NCBI GenBank assembly: GCA_018056955.1
Contig: JAGPEQ010000003.1
Location: forward strand, 52,016-116,015
From: Bacteroidales bacterium
Lineage (GTDB): Bacteria > Bacteroidota > Bacteroidia > Bacteroidales > Tenuifilaceae
Reading direction: 5' to 3'
DNA length: 64,000 nt
In this document: positions 1 to 9,136 of the stretch, one piece after another
How positions within the stretch are numbered: the stretch's first letter is position 1
Layout of the letters: each line of letters opens with the position of its first letter
The notes under the pieces: generated by a model
What the model saw: only the letters and a program-made list of their open reading frames with translations
Told to the model about the DNA's origin: nothing
Database searches by the model: none
Program-made: the position numbers and the translations under genes

Positions 1-48
1 TTGAATCTGCACTTTTTCAGTGTAATTTTGAGCAAAATTGGAAAACTT

Positions 49-708
49 ATGGCAACGTTGGAAAAGGTCTTGGAGATAAAATCGCAGATAATACACAGGG
101 CTAGTGGCGAAGTGGCAGAGAACATGCGTATGGCCGGTATTATTTACAAAGTAAACTATGGCGTTCCTATTCCTGAACTCAAGGAGTTGGCAAAGCCCTA
201 TAAGGGCGACCATGACCTGGCGTTAGAACTTTATGCCGAAGATATCAGGGAGTGTAAAATACTGGCAAGCCTGATTGCCGACCCTGAAAGATTGACAGGT
301 GAGCAGATTGATGAGTGGGCTGCGGAGTTTACCAACCCCGAAATTGTGGAACAGGTTTGCGGTAACTTGTTCTGGAAATCGGAATTTGCGCTTTCGCGTA
401 GCATTGAATGGTGCCTAAGCAACGATGAGCTTTTGCGTAAAGCAGGTTTGCTAATTATTGCACGTAAGGCATCCGATACAGCCATTAAAGAGAGTTTGCT
501 TGAACCTTATATTGGCATCATTGAGAATATGGCCGAGGAGATGACCGATTTAACCCAGTCGGCAGTTCAGTTCGCCTTACGCGAAATTGCTAAACGCAGT
601 CCTGAACTGGCTGCAAGGGTTTCGGAAACAGCCAGTAGGATGACCGAGTCCGAGAACGAGCTGGCTGCATGGGTTGGTAATGAGCTACTTTTTGAATTAA
701 CCGAATAA
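49..708 (+). CDS. DNA alkylation repair (AlkD-like HEAT-repeat) protein
   Basis: A 219-residue, all-helical protein resembling the AlkC/AlkD family of HEAT-like repeat DNA glycosylases, which remove alkylated bases. The helix pairs and the segment around SNDELLRKAGLLIIARKA match the family's repeat that contacts DNA. I cannot confirm that the catalytic Trp/Asp residues of characterised AlkD are kept, so it could be a non-catalytic relative. The open frame runs back to base 1 with a TTG, but the ATG at 49 begins a typical N-terminus (MATLEKVLEIK) and is the better start. It stands alone, 64 bases before the next gene on the same strand. Confidence 0.72.
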   Translation: MATLEKVLEIKSQIIHRASGEVAENMRMAGIIYKVNYGVPIPELKELAKPYKGDHDLALELYAEDIRECKILASLIADPERLTGEQIDEWAAEFTNPEIVEQVCGNLFWKSEFALSRSIEWCLSNDELLRKAGLLIIARKASDTAIKESLLEPYIGIIENMAEEMTDLTQSAVQFALREIAKRSPELAARVSETASRMTESENELAAWVGNELLFELTE

Positions 709-772
709 TCTGCTACTTTTGCACGGCATAATTTTTGAATAATGCGTATTGAATTTTAAACAAGGTATTTGT

Positions 773-1528
773 ATGAACTTAACTAAATCGTCAAATCCTG
801 CCCTATCGGACAGGATATTTTCAAAAGCTGGTTATGCTTCGGGTGCTGAGGTTATGACACTTCAGGGAACTTTGAATAAGGCATTGCTGATGCTTGCGCT
901 GGTAATTCTGGGAGCAGCTTATACCTGGCGTATCTTTTTCGAGAGTGTCAACCCTGCATCGGTTGTTCCGTGGATGTTTGTTGGAGGAATAGGCGGTTTT
1001 ATTACATCGTTGGTGGTGATATTTGCGCCCAAAACTTCACCTTACACTGCTCCGGTTTATGCCTTGCTTGAGGGGATTTTCCTTGGTGGAATATCGGCCT
1101 ACTTTGCATCATCGTATGGTGCTGGTATAATAATGCAGGCAATTGGGTTAACCCTAGCCGTTTTCTTCCTGATGCTATTGGCTTACCGTAGCGGAACAAT
1201 CAGAGCTACAGGAAAATTTAAGGTGATGGTTTTAGCAGCCACTGGCGCTATTGCATTAACCTACTTTATTTCCTTTGTACTCAGTTTCTTTGGCATAAGC
1301 TTGGGTTTTATTCATGGTAGCGGAACCTTTGGAATCATCTTTAGCCTAATAGTAGTTGGTGTTGCAGCGCTTAATATCATTATCGATCTCGATTTTATTG
1401 ATAGGGCTTCAGCATCGGGTGCACCCAAGTTCATGGAGTGGTATGGAGCATTTGGCTTGATGGTTACCCTTATCTGGCTTTACATTGAGATTCTTAAACT
1501 GCTTGCCAAACTGAACAGGCGAAATTAA
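773..1528 (+). CDS. Bax inhibitor-1/YccA family membrane protein
   Basis: A 251-residue integral membrane protein with about seven hydrophobic segments from residue ~40 to the end, ending in a short basic tail (KLNRRN). The pattern and the acidic last helix region (IIIDLDFIDRAS) fit the BI-1/UPF0005 family, which includes E. coli YccA and YbhL and is thought to form pH-sensitive calcium leak channels or modulate FtsH. An in-frame TTG lies 24 bases upstream, but the ATG at 773 gives the usual polar N-terminus (MNLTKSSNPALSDRIF). The function in this organism is not shown by context. Confidence 0.85.
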   Translation: MNLTKSSNPALSDRIFSKAGYASGAEVMTLQGTLNKALLMLALVILGAAYTWRIFFESVNPASVVPWMFVGGIGGFITSLVVIFAPKTSPYTAPVYALLEGIFLGGISAYFASSYGAGIIMQAIGLTLAVFFLMLLAYRSGTIRATGKFKVMVLAATGAIALTYFISFVLSFFGISLGFIHGSGTFGIIFSLIVVGVAALNIIIDLDFIDRASASGAPKFMEWYGAFGLMVTLIWLYIEILKLLAKLNRRN

Positions 1529-1564
1529 AACTTATCCGGATAAATCATTTTTTAGCTGCAATAG

Positions 1565-1595
1565 TTTGATATTTAAATATAAGTTGATAACTTTG
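1565..1595 (+). promoter_or_regulatory. Bacteroidota-type promoter for rpmE
   Basis: TTTG at 1565-1568 and TAACTTTG at 1588-1595 are 19 bases apart, matching the Bacteroidota -33/-7 consensus (TTTG, then TAnnTTTG). It lies 45 bases before the rpmE start. Confidence 0.6.
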
Positions 1596-1639
1596 CAGCC
1601 CATTAAACCGAAGTTGGAAGTAAACAAATTTATAATACA

Positions 1640-1900
1640 ATGAAAAAGGGAATACATCCGGAAAATTACCGTCTGGTGGCATTCAAGGACATGTCCAATG
1701 AGCATGTATTTATCACCAAGTCGGCTGTTAACACCAAGGACACCATTACTATCGATGGAGTTGAGTATCCTTTGGTAAAGGTTGAAATTTCGAACACTTC
1801 ACACCCATTCTACACCGGTAAGGTTAAGCTGGTTGACACCGCCGGTCGTGTGGATAAGTTCATGAACCGCTACAAAAAGCACATGGATAACAAAAAGTAA
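1640..1900 (+). CDS. rpmE2: 50S ribosomal protein L31 type B
   Basis: An 86-residue protein with the L31 signature SHPFYTGK and a basic C-terminus. It belongs to the large subunit and helps bridge to the small subunit. It has no cysteines, so it is the zinc-independent (C-minus, type B) paralogue rather than the CxxC zinc-binding form. Such paralogues are often induced under zinc limitation, but no Zur box was recognised upstream. It has its own promoter-like element and is followed by a hairpin terminator, so it is probably monocistronic. Confidence 0.95.
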   Translation: MKKGIHPENYRLVAFKDMSNEHVFITKSAVNTKDTITIDGVEYPLVKVEISNTSHPFYTGKVKLVDTAGRVDKFMNRYKKHMDNKK

Positions 1901-1920
1901 TGTTGCTCAAATAATTCAGG

Positions 1921-1949
1921 AAAAGCTCTTAGGTATAAGAGCTTTTTTT
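1921..1949 (+). terminator. rho-independent terminator after rpmE
   Basis: Stem GCTCTTA/TAAGAGC with a GGTA loop, A-rich on the left and followed by a run of seven T. It lies 20 bases past the rpmE stop. Confidence 0.8.
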
Positions 1950-1974
1950 GTTTTAAAAGGGTTACTTTTTTTGG

Positions 1975-1982
1975 TAACTTTG
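1975..1982 (+). promoter_or_regulatory. -7 element for the GlmU-like gene
   Basis: TAACTTTG matches TAnnTTTG and ends 20 bases before the start at 2003. No clear -33 TTTG at the ideal spacing. Confidence 0.4.
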
Positions 1983-2002
1983 TTCAAAATAAATCGATTT
2001 AT

Positions 2003-3193
2003 ATGATTAACACCATAGTTCTTTTTGATGACCAAAGGCGCGACGATTTACTGCCTTTAACCTTTACCCGTCCGGTGGCTGAAATCCGCATGGGTATTCT
2101 TACCATATCCCAAAAGTGGTCAATGTTAACCGGGGCATCGGTTCACTATTTAACGCAGGATTACCTTCAGACCAAATATCCCAATGCCCCCAAAGGGGAA
2201 CCTGTTTTGTTGGTAAATGGAGGTATTTGCCCCGATAGCAATTTGGTTGATAAAATAAGAGCGCTCAAACCTAACCAGGCAATTGTTAAGGGCGACACGC
2301 TTATAGCGGCAATGCTTAATAGCACAGTGGACACTTTACCCGCAGCGGGCTTGTTTGAGAAGACGTTTGAGTATCCGGATGATATTCTCGAGGTCAAGTA
2401 TCCCTGGGATATTTTCCGAAACAATGGCGAAGCCATTGTTCGCGATTATAGCCTTATCACTAAGGGGCGGAAGTCGCAACCAATTTCAGCTACCAATACT
2501 GTTTTAAACCCTGATAATGTTTTTATTGAGGAGGGTGCTCGCGTGGAGTGCGCAATTCTTAATGCCGAAACTGGTCCGATATACATAGGGAAGGATGCCG
2601 AAGTAATGGAGGGTTCCATAGTGCGTGGCCCGTTTGCCCTTGGTGAGCATTCAGCGCTGAAAATGGGTGCAAAAATATATGGCCCTACCACTGTAGGTCC
2701 ATACTGCAAGGTTGGCGGCGAGGTTAATAACAGCGTGTTTTTTGCTTTTTCAAACAAGGCTCACGATGGTTTTATCGGTAATTCGGTAATAGGCGAATGG
2801 TGTAATCTGGGTGCCGATACCAATAACTCAAACCTCAAAAACAATTACGCTTCTGTAAAGCTTTGGAGCTACCGAAAAAAGGGATTTGTTGATACCGGAT
2901 TGCAGTTCTGTGGGCTAATAATGGGCGACCATTCAAAATGTGGCATAAATACTATGTTTAATACCGGCACAGTGGTTGGTGTAAGTGCCAACATTTTTGG
3001 CGATGGTTTCCCCCGAAATTTTATCCCTTGCTTTTCGTGGGGAGGGGCAGCCGGCTTTACAACCTATCAACCCCAAAAAGCTTTTGAAACCGCCCGGATT
3101 ATGATGTCGCGTCGCGATTTGCCATTTACCGATATCGACAAGGAAATCCTACTTAAGGTTTTTGAGCTAACCCGAGAATACAGGATGTATTAA
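2003..3193 (+). CDS. GlmU-like sugar nucleotidyltransferase
   Basis: A 396-residue protein of the GlmU/putative sugar nucleotidyltransferase type common in Bacteroidota. The N-terminal part (DDQRRDDLLPLTFTRPVAEI) resembles the nucleotidyltransferase domain of this group. Residues ~165-360 are a left-handed beta-helix of hexapeptide repeats (for example GPTTVGPYCKVGG, then NSVIGEWCNLGADTNNSN). By family it would join UDP to GlcNAc-1-P or make a related sugar nucleotide for envelope synthesis. It lacks the usual GlmU N-terminal signature, so the substrate is uncertain. It is followed at once by a heptamer tandem repeat. Confidence 0.8.
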   Translation: MINTIVLFDDQRRDDLLPLTFTRPVAEIRMGILTISQKWSMLTGASVHYLTQDYLQTKYPNAPKGEPVLLVNGGICPDSNLVDKIRALKPNQAIVKGDTLIAAMLNSTVDTLPAAGLFEKTFEYPDDILEVKYPWDIFRNNGEAIVRDYSLITKGRKSQPISATNTVLNPDNVFIEEGARVECAILNAETGPIYIGKDAEVMEGSIVRGPFALGEHSALKMGAKIYGPTTVGPYCKVGGEVNNSVFFAFSNKAHDGFIGNSVIGEWCNLGADTNNSNLKNNYASVKLWSYRKKGFVDTGLQFCGLIMGDHSKCGINTMFNTGTVVGVSANIFGDGFPRNFIPCFSWGGAAGFTTYQPQKAFETARIMMSRRDLPFTDIDKEILLKVFELTREYRMY

Positions 3194-3249
3194 GGATAAA
3201 GGGTAAAGGATAAAGGGTAAAGGTTAAAGGATAAAGGATAAAGGGTAGA
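3194..3249. repeat. Heptanucleotide tandem repeat, 8 units
   Basis: Eight head-to-tail 7-mers of the form GGNTAAA (GGATAAA, GGGTAAA, GGTTAAA), the last ending TAGA. The array starts at the base after the stop codon of the GlmU-like gene. It is non-coding and imperfect, as expected from replication slippage. Confidence 0.85.
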
Positions 3250-3406
3250 TATTCAGGGTTTAATGGCCTGTTCCGCTCTGAGGGGTTCAAGGTTTTAATA
3301 CCAACAACCATCAACTACTTTTTGGCATAGCAATTGACCATATAGTAAGCTGGGTTAGTTTTACCCTTTAATGTGTCATATTGTCAGAAAATTGAGAGGA
3401 GATAAA

Positions 3407-5863
3407 ATGAAGAAAAAGTTTGGACTATCAATACTAAATCAGCAAATGGACGATACTAACGATTCAGAAGTAAACTTTATACCCATTTTGGCAGAGGGCG
3501 AAGTGCCCGAGGTCAAAAAGGCAGATATCCCCGATGTGCTACCCATAATGGCATTGCGTAACACTGTTCTCTTTCCCGGTGTATTGATGCCAATTACCGT
3601 TGGGCGGGAGAAATCGCTAAACCTAATTGCAAGTCTACCACCAAAGAAGAAAATAATTGGGGTGCTCTCGCAAGTCGATGCCCGTATTGAGGATCCCTCA
3701 TCAGGCGATCTTTTTAAGGTTGGCACCATTGCTCAGGTTATTAAGGTGCTTGAGCTACCCGATGGCAACTCGTCAGTTATACTTCAGGGATTATCGCGAT
3801 TCCGTGTCGACCAATTTGTAAGTGAGGAGCCATACTTTATGGCTCGCGTTCTGGAACTGGCTGAGCTTTTACCAAACGAGGACGATACAGAGTTCATAGC
3901 TTTAACCGAATCAATAAGGGATCTCACCATTCGAATAATACATCTTTCGCCAAATATACCCAAGGAGGCTTCGTTTGCCATAAAGAATATTGATAACCCC
4001 AAAATGCTTGTGAACTTTATATCGGCAAATAGCGATATTAAGACTGATGAAAAACAAGCATTGCTTGAAGAGCACGACCTTAAGAGACGGGCTGAGCAGC
4101 TGCTGCGAATATTAACCCGTGAGCTGCAAATGCTTGAGTTGAAACACGATATTCAGAACAAGGTTAAGCACGATCTTGACCAGCAGCAGCGTGAGTATTT
4201 CCTTCAGCAGCAGATGAAAACCATTCAGGATGAGCTGGGAGGAAACCCCATTGAGCAGGAGATAAATGAGCTCAAGGAGCGCGCTAAGGCCAAAAAGTGG
4301 AGTAAGGAAGTTGCTGAACATTTTGATAAGGAGGTCAACAAACTCAACCGTATGAACCCCATGGCCGGGGAGTATTCGGTTCAGCTGAACTACGTTCAGC
4401 TACTGCTCGACTTGCCGTGGAATGAGTACACCAATGACAATTTCAACCTTGATCATGCCAAAAATATCCTCGATGAAGACCACTTTGGCCTAGAGCAGGT
4501 AAAGGAGCGTATCCTGGAGCATTTGGCTGTGCTCAAACTTAAAGGCGACCTAAAGGCGCCAATCCTATGCTTATACGGACCTCCGGGAGTGGGTAAAACC
4601 TCGCTTGGCAAGTCGGTTGCCAGAGCATTGGGTCGAAAGTATGCTCGTATCTCGTTAGGAGGTATGCACGATGAGGCTGAGATTCGTGGTCACCGCAAAA
4701 CGTACATTGGCGCCATGCCCGGCCGCATAATTCAAAGCCTGAAAAAGGTAAAATCGTCAAATCCTGTCATCATCCTCGATGAGATTGATAAGGTGGGCAA
4801 AGATTTCCATGGCGATCCCGCCTCGGCTTTGCTGGAAGTGCTCGACCCCGAGCAGAATAGCACATTCCACGATAACTTTGTGGAGGTGGAATATGATCTT
4901 TCAAAGGTGCTGTTTATTACCACTGCCAATACCGTGGCTACCATAAATCCTGCGCTGCGCGACCGTATGGAAATGATTGAGGTTAGCGGGTACAGCTTGG
5001 AGGAAAAGGTCGAGATTGCTAAGCGCCATTTGCTGCCCAACCAACTCAAGGAGCATGGCTTGAATAGTGATGCCTTGGAGTTGAGCGATAAAGTATTGGC
5101 CAAGGTAATCCAGGAATACACCCGGGAGAGCGGCGTTCGAAACCTGAACCAGAAAATTGCAAAGTTGGTTCGCTATGCTGCCCGTATGATTGCCTCGGAG
5201 CAAAAGTATAATCCCAAGCTAACCAATAAGGATATTGAAAAGATTCTTGGAGTTCCGCGCTATACAAAGGAACTTTACCAAGGTAACGATATTGCTGGTG
5301 TTGTTACCGGTCTGGCTTGGACTGAAGTTGGTGGCGAAATACTTTTTGTGGAAACCAGTCTTAGCCGCGGCAAAGGTAATCTCACCCTTACGGGTAATCT
5401 GGGCGAGGTAATGAAAGAGTCGGCCATTCTGGCCCTTGAATATATAAAATCGCACGCCGATTATCTTGGAATTAAACACGAGGTTTTTGAGAAATGGAAT
5501 GTACACATCCATGTACCCGAAGGGGCAATCCCAAAGGATGGGCCTTCGGCTGGTATTACGATGGTGACCTCACTAGCATCGGCATTTACCCAGCGTAAAG
5601 TTAGGGCAAACGTAGCAATGACTGGGGAGATAACACTTAGAGGCAAGGTACTGCCAGTAGGTGGTATCAAGGAGAAAATACTTGCAGCTAAACGTGCCAA
5701 CATTACCGATATCATTCTTTCGGCCGATAATCGCAAGGATGTTTCCGAGATTGATGCTACATATGTTAAAGGGTTGAAATTCCATTACGTTAGCAACATC
5801 CACGAGGTGCTTGATTTAGCTTTGCTAAACGAGAAGGTCGATAAACCTATGAATATTGATTAG
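3407..5863 (+). CDS. lon: ATP-dependent protease Lon
   Basis: An 818-residue serine AAA+ protease that degrades misfolded and regulatory proteins in the cytoplasm. An N-terminal LON substrate-recognition domain (~45-240) is followed by a coiled linker, then the AAA+ module with Walker A GPPGVGKT (K397) and Walker B VIILDEIDK. The protease domain follows, with catalytic S714 in DGPSAG and K757 in GGIKEKILAAK, 43 residues apart as in other Lons. The frame extends upstream, but the ATG at 3407 follows a GAGAGGAGA purine tract and gives the expected N-terminus. A hairpin terminator follows. Confidence 0.97.
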   Translation: MKKKFGLSILNQQMDDTNDSEVNFIPILAEGEVPEVKKADIPDVLPIMALRNTVLFPGVLMPITVGREKSLNLIASLPPKKKIIGVLSQVDARIEDPSSGDLFKVGTIAQVIKVLELPDGNSSVILQGLSRFRVDQFVSEEPYFMARVLELAELLPNEDDTEFIALTESIRDLTIRIIHLSPNIPKEASFAIKNIDNPKMLVNFISANSDIKTDEKQALLEEHDLKRRAEQLLRILTRELQMLELKHDIQNKVKHDLDQQQREYFLQQQMKTIQDELGGNPIEQEINELKERAKAKKWSKEVAEHFDKEVNKLNRMNPMAGEYSVQLNYVQLLLDLPWNEYTNDNFNLDHAKNILDEDHFGLEQVKERILEHLAVLKLKGDLKAPILCLYGPPGVGKTSLGKSVARALGRKYARISLGGMHDEAEIRGHRKTYIGAMPGRIIQSLKKVKSSNPVIILDEIDKVGKDFHGDPASALLEVLDPEQNSTFHDNFVEVEYDLSKVLFITTANTVATINPALRDRMEMIEVSGYSLEEKVEIAKRHLLPNQLKEHGLNSDALELSDKVLAKVIQEYTRESGVRNLNQKIAKLVRYAARMIASEQKYNPKLTNKDIEKILGVPRYTKELYQGNDIAGVVTGLAWTEVGGEILFVETSLSRGKGNLTLTGNLGEVMKESAILALEYIKSHADYLGIKHEVFEKWNVHIHVPEGAIPKDGPSAGITMVTSLASAFTQRKVRANVAMTGEITLRGKVLPVGGIKEKILAAKRANITDIILSADNRKDVSEIDATYVKGLKFHYVSNIHEVLDLALLNEKVDKPMNID

Positions 5864-5881
5864 CCGTGAATATAATGCATG

Positions 5882-5910
5882 AAAAGACCCTGAATTAAGG
5901 GTCTTTTTTT
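5882..5910 (+). terminator. rho-independent terminator after lon
   Basis: Stem AAAAGACCCT/AGGGTCTTTT with a 6-base loop and a seven-T tail. Confidence 0.85.
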
Positions 5911-5982
5911 GTTTATTAACTATTAAGTCGTCAATTTTACCTATAATTGTATGAAAATTGCTGGAGCTAAATAAACTTAGCC

Positions 5983-6453
5983 ATGGAAAAAGTTGCCCTG
6001 TTTCCGGGTTCGTTCGATCCTATTACAGTCGGTCACGAATCAATTGTTTACCGATCATTATCCCTTTTCGATAAGGTGATAGTTGCTATTGGCTATAACG
6101 CCAATAAAAAGGCTTTTTTCAGCATTGAGAAAAGGATTGCCATGATCCAAAAGGTGTTTGCTCAAGAACCACGTGTTCAGGTGATTAGCTACGAGGGCCT
6201 TACCGTAGATCTTTGCAATAGGCTTGGCGTTCGGTACATCCTACGGGGACTACGTACTTCAGCCGACTTTGAGTTTGAACGTGCCATTGCGCAGGTAAAT
6301 AAGCTAATGCACCCTAATATTGAAACGGTATTCATGCTTACTGCACCCCAGCACACACCCGTTAACTCAACCATTATCCGCGATATTCTTTTGCATAATG
6401 GCGACCCATCGCAGTTTATCCCATCAGCCATTAACATCAAGGATTATCTTTAA
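5983..6453 (+). CDS. coaD: Phosphopantetheine adenylyltransferase
   Basis: A 156-residue nucleotidyltransferase that adenylates 4'-phosphopantetheine, the penultimate step of coenzyme A synthesis. The N-terminus has FPGSFDPITVGH with the nucleotide-binding TxGH motif at residues 15-18. RGLRTSADFEFE and the C-terminal NSTIIRDI are standard CoaD blocks. The length is normal. The next gene starts 4 bases after the stop, so the two are likely co-transcribed. Confidence 0.96.
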   Translation: MEKVALFPGSFDPITVGHESIVYRSLSLFDKVIVAIGYNANKKAFFSIEKRIAMIQKVFAQEPRVQVISYEGLTVDLCNRLGVRYILRGLRTSADFEFERAIAQVNKLMHPNIETVFMLTAPQHTPVNSTIIRDILLHNGDPSQFIPSAINIKDYL

Positions 6454-6457
6454 ACTT

Positions 6458-7873
6458 ATGGCTAAATTTAAGTTTCTTTTATTATTCTTACTGCTGTTTA
6501 TTGGCGTTGAGTGTAAAATCGGCGCCCAGGAGGCCATGATTTTTGGCAATGCTGCTGAATACAAGGGCTCCGATATAATATTTTATACCTATTCCGATTA
6601 CATAACTGAAACCGAATACGAGGTTGGTAGGTGTAAGGTTGAGCGCGATGGCAAGTTTAACGCAAAGCTTAAAGTGCTTGAAACCAGCTTTGTTTTTGCC
6701 CACCTTGGAGTTTATAGGATTTATTTCTTTGCCGAGCCTGGTAAACGGTATGAGCTAGTGCTTCCCCCTCGCGAGGATAAAACCGAGGCACAACGACTCA
6801 ATCCTTTTTTCCGTGAAACCGATTTGCAGGTGGGCATAAAAAATGTTGATAGGAACGATATCAACTTCCTGATAAATGCATTCGACTTGCGCTTCAACCA
6901 AGATTTTGATCAGATTGTGCAGGATGCATACCGTGGCCGTCAGCATAATATCGATTCGTTAATAACCAGAATTGAGGAAAAGTTTGCCGGAACCGGCAAC
7001 CAGTTTTTCGATGCTTACCGTGAGTACAGGTACGGTTTGCTCAGGCAAATCACCTTCATAAAAAAATCTACTGCCACATCAAAAGAGCTGTTCCTGAATA
7101 GGCCTATATTGTACCGTAACCCGGCATACATGGAATTGTTCAATCTGGTTTACGACAAGTACTTTTTGTTCTTTTCAAGAACATCGCAGGGGAATGCCAT
7201 TTTTGATGATATTTCGCGCTACAAGAGTTTGGGCAGGCTTAAGCGTACCCTTGCCACCGACGATGTGCTTAGTAACGATACCCTGATGGAGATGGTAATT
7301 CTTAAATCGTTGCACGATGAGTTTTTCAGCGATAATTTCTCCCGATCGGCTCTGCTTACCATTCTTGACTCCATTTACAGAACCACCACCATACCGGAAC
7401 ATGTGATAGTTGCGGAGAATATCAGGAACAGGATTACCAAGCTTTTACCGGGTTTTGTTCCTGCACCTTTTTCGCTCAACGATGTTAATGGTCGTGAGGT
7501 TTCGCTTGATAGATTCAAGGGCAAGTATGTTTACCTGAACTTTTGCACCACCACAAGCTACACTTGTTTAAAGGAGTTTGTTCAGCTTGAAAAAATAAGC
7601 AAGCAGTACAAGAAGCATCTGGAGGTTGTCACCATTTCAGCCGACGATAATATTGATGATTTAAAAAGCTTTTTGGAAAACAGTAAGTACGATTGGACAT
7701 TCCTACACTTTGGGAATAAACCGGAAATACTCAAGGATTACGATATACGTGTATATCCAACGTATTTTTTGATTGGGCCTGACCGGAAAATGATTCTTTC
7801 ACCAGCGCCTTCGCCCGAGGAGGGCTTTGAACGCCGATTCTTTCAATTGCTCCGAAGCAAAGGGGAAATTTAG
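6458..7873 (+). CDS. Exported thioredoxin-fold (TlpA/AhpC-TSA-like) protein with altered CxxC
   Basis: A 471-residue exported protein: a hydrophobic signal segment (residues ~3-18), a ~330-residue N-terminal region common in Bacteroidota TlpA-like proteins, and a C-terminal thioredoxin fold from about residue 340 (APFSLNDVNGREVSLDRFKG). Where the redox CxxC is expected the sequence is NFCTTTSYTCLKEF. The first active-site Cys aligns with Ser and the second is kept, with a new Cys six residues earlier. Classic disulfide exchange may therefore be changed or lost. The ATG at 6458, not the longer frame overlapping coaD, begins the signal peptide. Its stop overlaps the converging Nudix gene's stop. 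Confidence 0.75.
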   Translation: MAKFKFLLLFLLLFIGVECKIGAQEAMIFGNAAEYKGSDIIFYTYSDYITETEYEVGRCKVERDGKFNAKLKVLETSFVFAHLGVYRIYFFAEPGKRYELVLPPREDKTEAQRLNPFFRETDLQVGIKNVDRNDINFLINAFDLRFNQDFDQIVQDAYRGRQHNIDSLITRIEEKFAGTGNQFFDAYREYRYGLLRQITFIKKSTATSKELFLNRPILYRNPAYMELFNLVYDKYFLFFSRTSQGNAIFDDISRYKSLGRLKRTLATDDVLSNDTLMEMVILKSLHDEFFSDNFSRSALLTILDSIYRTTTIPEHVIVAENIRNRITKLLPGFVPAPFSLNDVNGREVSLDRFKGKYVYLNFCTTTSYTCLKEFVQLEKISKQYKKHLEVVTISADDNIDDLKSFLENSKYDWTFLHFGNKPEILKDYDIRVYPTYFLIGPDRKMILSPAPSPEEGFERRFFQLLRSKGEI

Positions 7874-8490
7874 TCCAACTCCTTGAGAACAGAGAGCAGG
7901 CTTGAGTAGCTATCGGCAAGGTATACAAAGATATCGGAACGCTTAACCCACTTTACCTGTTCTATTCCCTCTTCGGTTTGGGGTTTTAGGGTATCGCATT
8001 TAGGGGTATACATATTAAACCAATGCGTGGATTTTAGCATTTGCTTGCCATTTAAAGTATAGGTGTGGTAGGTTGTTGTAATTTGCTTTCCAAGAGTAAT
8101 GCCTTTTACCCCGGTTTCCTCACTAACTTCGCGTAAAGCGGCATCGTGAATAGGTTCGTTTGGCTCTACCTTGCCTTTGGGCAAATCCCAGCGGCCCAAA
8201 CGCTTAATGAGTAAAATCTCATTCTTGTCATTGCATACAACTCCACCGGCTGCCTCAATGTGGTTAAAGCTGTTAGTGAAATGTTTCATTGTTGTTTTGG
8301 GGTCGGAGGTGCAGGCAAAAAGTGTGGACACCTCGGTATGGCTTTGGAAAAAATCGATTAACTTTGAAATGTCTTCGGGCTTAGTGTCGCCCCAACAGAA
8401 AAATGTAGAGTCGGCTATGAGCACTTCTTGGGGGTCCGAAGTGATAATAAATTTGCGATTGTAAAAGAAAATGGTATAATTCAAAGTCAT
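7870..8490 (-). CDS. Nudix hydrolase
   Basis: A 206-residue protein with a ~65-residue N-terminal extension and then a Nudix domain. The complete Nudix box GX5EX7REUXEEXGU is visible as GKVEPNEPIHDAALREV followed by SEETGV. Enzymes of this family hydrolyse nucleoside diphosphates linked to other groups; the substrate cannot be predicted. The start MTLNYTIFFYNRKF at 8490 gives a conserved-looking N-terminus. That ATG overlaps the ATG of divergent pyrE inside a shared CATG. An upstream in-frame start at 8511 would overlap pyrE further. Confidence 0.85.
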   Translation of the reverse strand: MTLNYTIFFYNRKFIITSDPQEVLIADSTFFCWGDTKPEDISKLIDFFQSHTEVSTLFACTSDPKTTMKHFTNSFNHIEAAGGVVCNDKNEILLIKRLGRWDLPKGKVEPNEPIHDAALREVSEETGVKGITLGKQITTTYHTYTLNGKQMLKSTHWFNMYTPKCDTLKPQTEEGIEQVKWVKRSDIFVYLADSYSSLLSVLKELD

Positions 8491-9118
8491 GGATAGCAAA
8501 GTTATAGCCAATAAATTACTGCAAATAAACGCAATAAAGCTTAATCCTGCAAATCCGTTTACTTGGGCATCGGGATGGAAATCGCCTATTTACTGCGATA
8601 ACCGAAAAACATTATCGTTTCCAGAGGTTCGCAATGCCATTTGCGATGGCTTTGTTAAGGCAATAAAGGAGAGGTATCCTCAGGTTGAGGTTATTGCTGG
8701 GGTTGCCACCGGAGCCATTGCGCATGGAATGCTTGTAGCCGACAGGCTAAATCTACCTTTTATTTACGTCCGTTCAGCGCCCAAATCGCATGGTTTGGCA
8801 AATCAAATCGAAGGCGATTATAAACCCGGCCAAAGGGTAGTTGTAATTGAAGACTTAATATCAACCGGAATGAGCAGCCTTGCGGCTGTTGATGCTCTTC
8901 GCGATGCCCATTGTGAGGTTCTTGGCTTGCTGGCCATTTTTTCGTATCAGTTCGATCAGGCAGTAAGTAGCTTTGCTAAAGCTGGTGTTGAGTTTGCAAC
9001 ACTATCGAACTACTCAGTGTTAATTGAGGCAGTATTAGAACAGGGTAGCATTACCCCAACAGAACTTGAGCTGCTTAAAAGTTGGCGACAAAACCCTGAG
9101 GAGTGGGGCAGGCGTTGA
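8489..9118 (+). CDS. pyrE: Orotate phosphoribosyltransferase
   Basis: A 209-residue enzyme that joins orotate and PRPP to give OMP in de novo pyrimidine synthesis. The PRPP-binding loop is RVVVIEDLISTGMSS. The N-terminal NPFTWASGWKSPIYCDNRK and the YVRSAPKSHG segment are typical PyrE blocks. The next pathway enzyme, PyrF, is in this window but 49 kb away on the other strand. The start codon overlaps that of the divergent Nudix gene, so the promoter must lie within Nudix coding sequence. Confidence 0.96.
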   Translation: MDSKVIANKLLQINAIKLNPANPFTWASGWKSPIYCDNRKTLSFPEVRNAICDGFVKAIKERYPQVEVIAGVATGAIAHGMLVADRLNLPFIYVRSAPKSHGLANQIEGDYKPGQRVVVIEDLISTGMSSLAAVDALRDAHCEVLGLLAIFSYQFDQAVSSFAKAGVEFATLSNYSVLIEAVLEQGSITPTELELLKSWRQNPEEWGRR

Positions 9119-9136
9119 GCCAGTTGGCGATATCGC

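Noticed and set aside
4732..5121. Open frames opposite lon
   Set aside because: Several overlapping antisense frames of 60-130 residues follow lon codon structure; none has a signal peptide or known motif.
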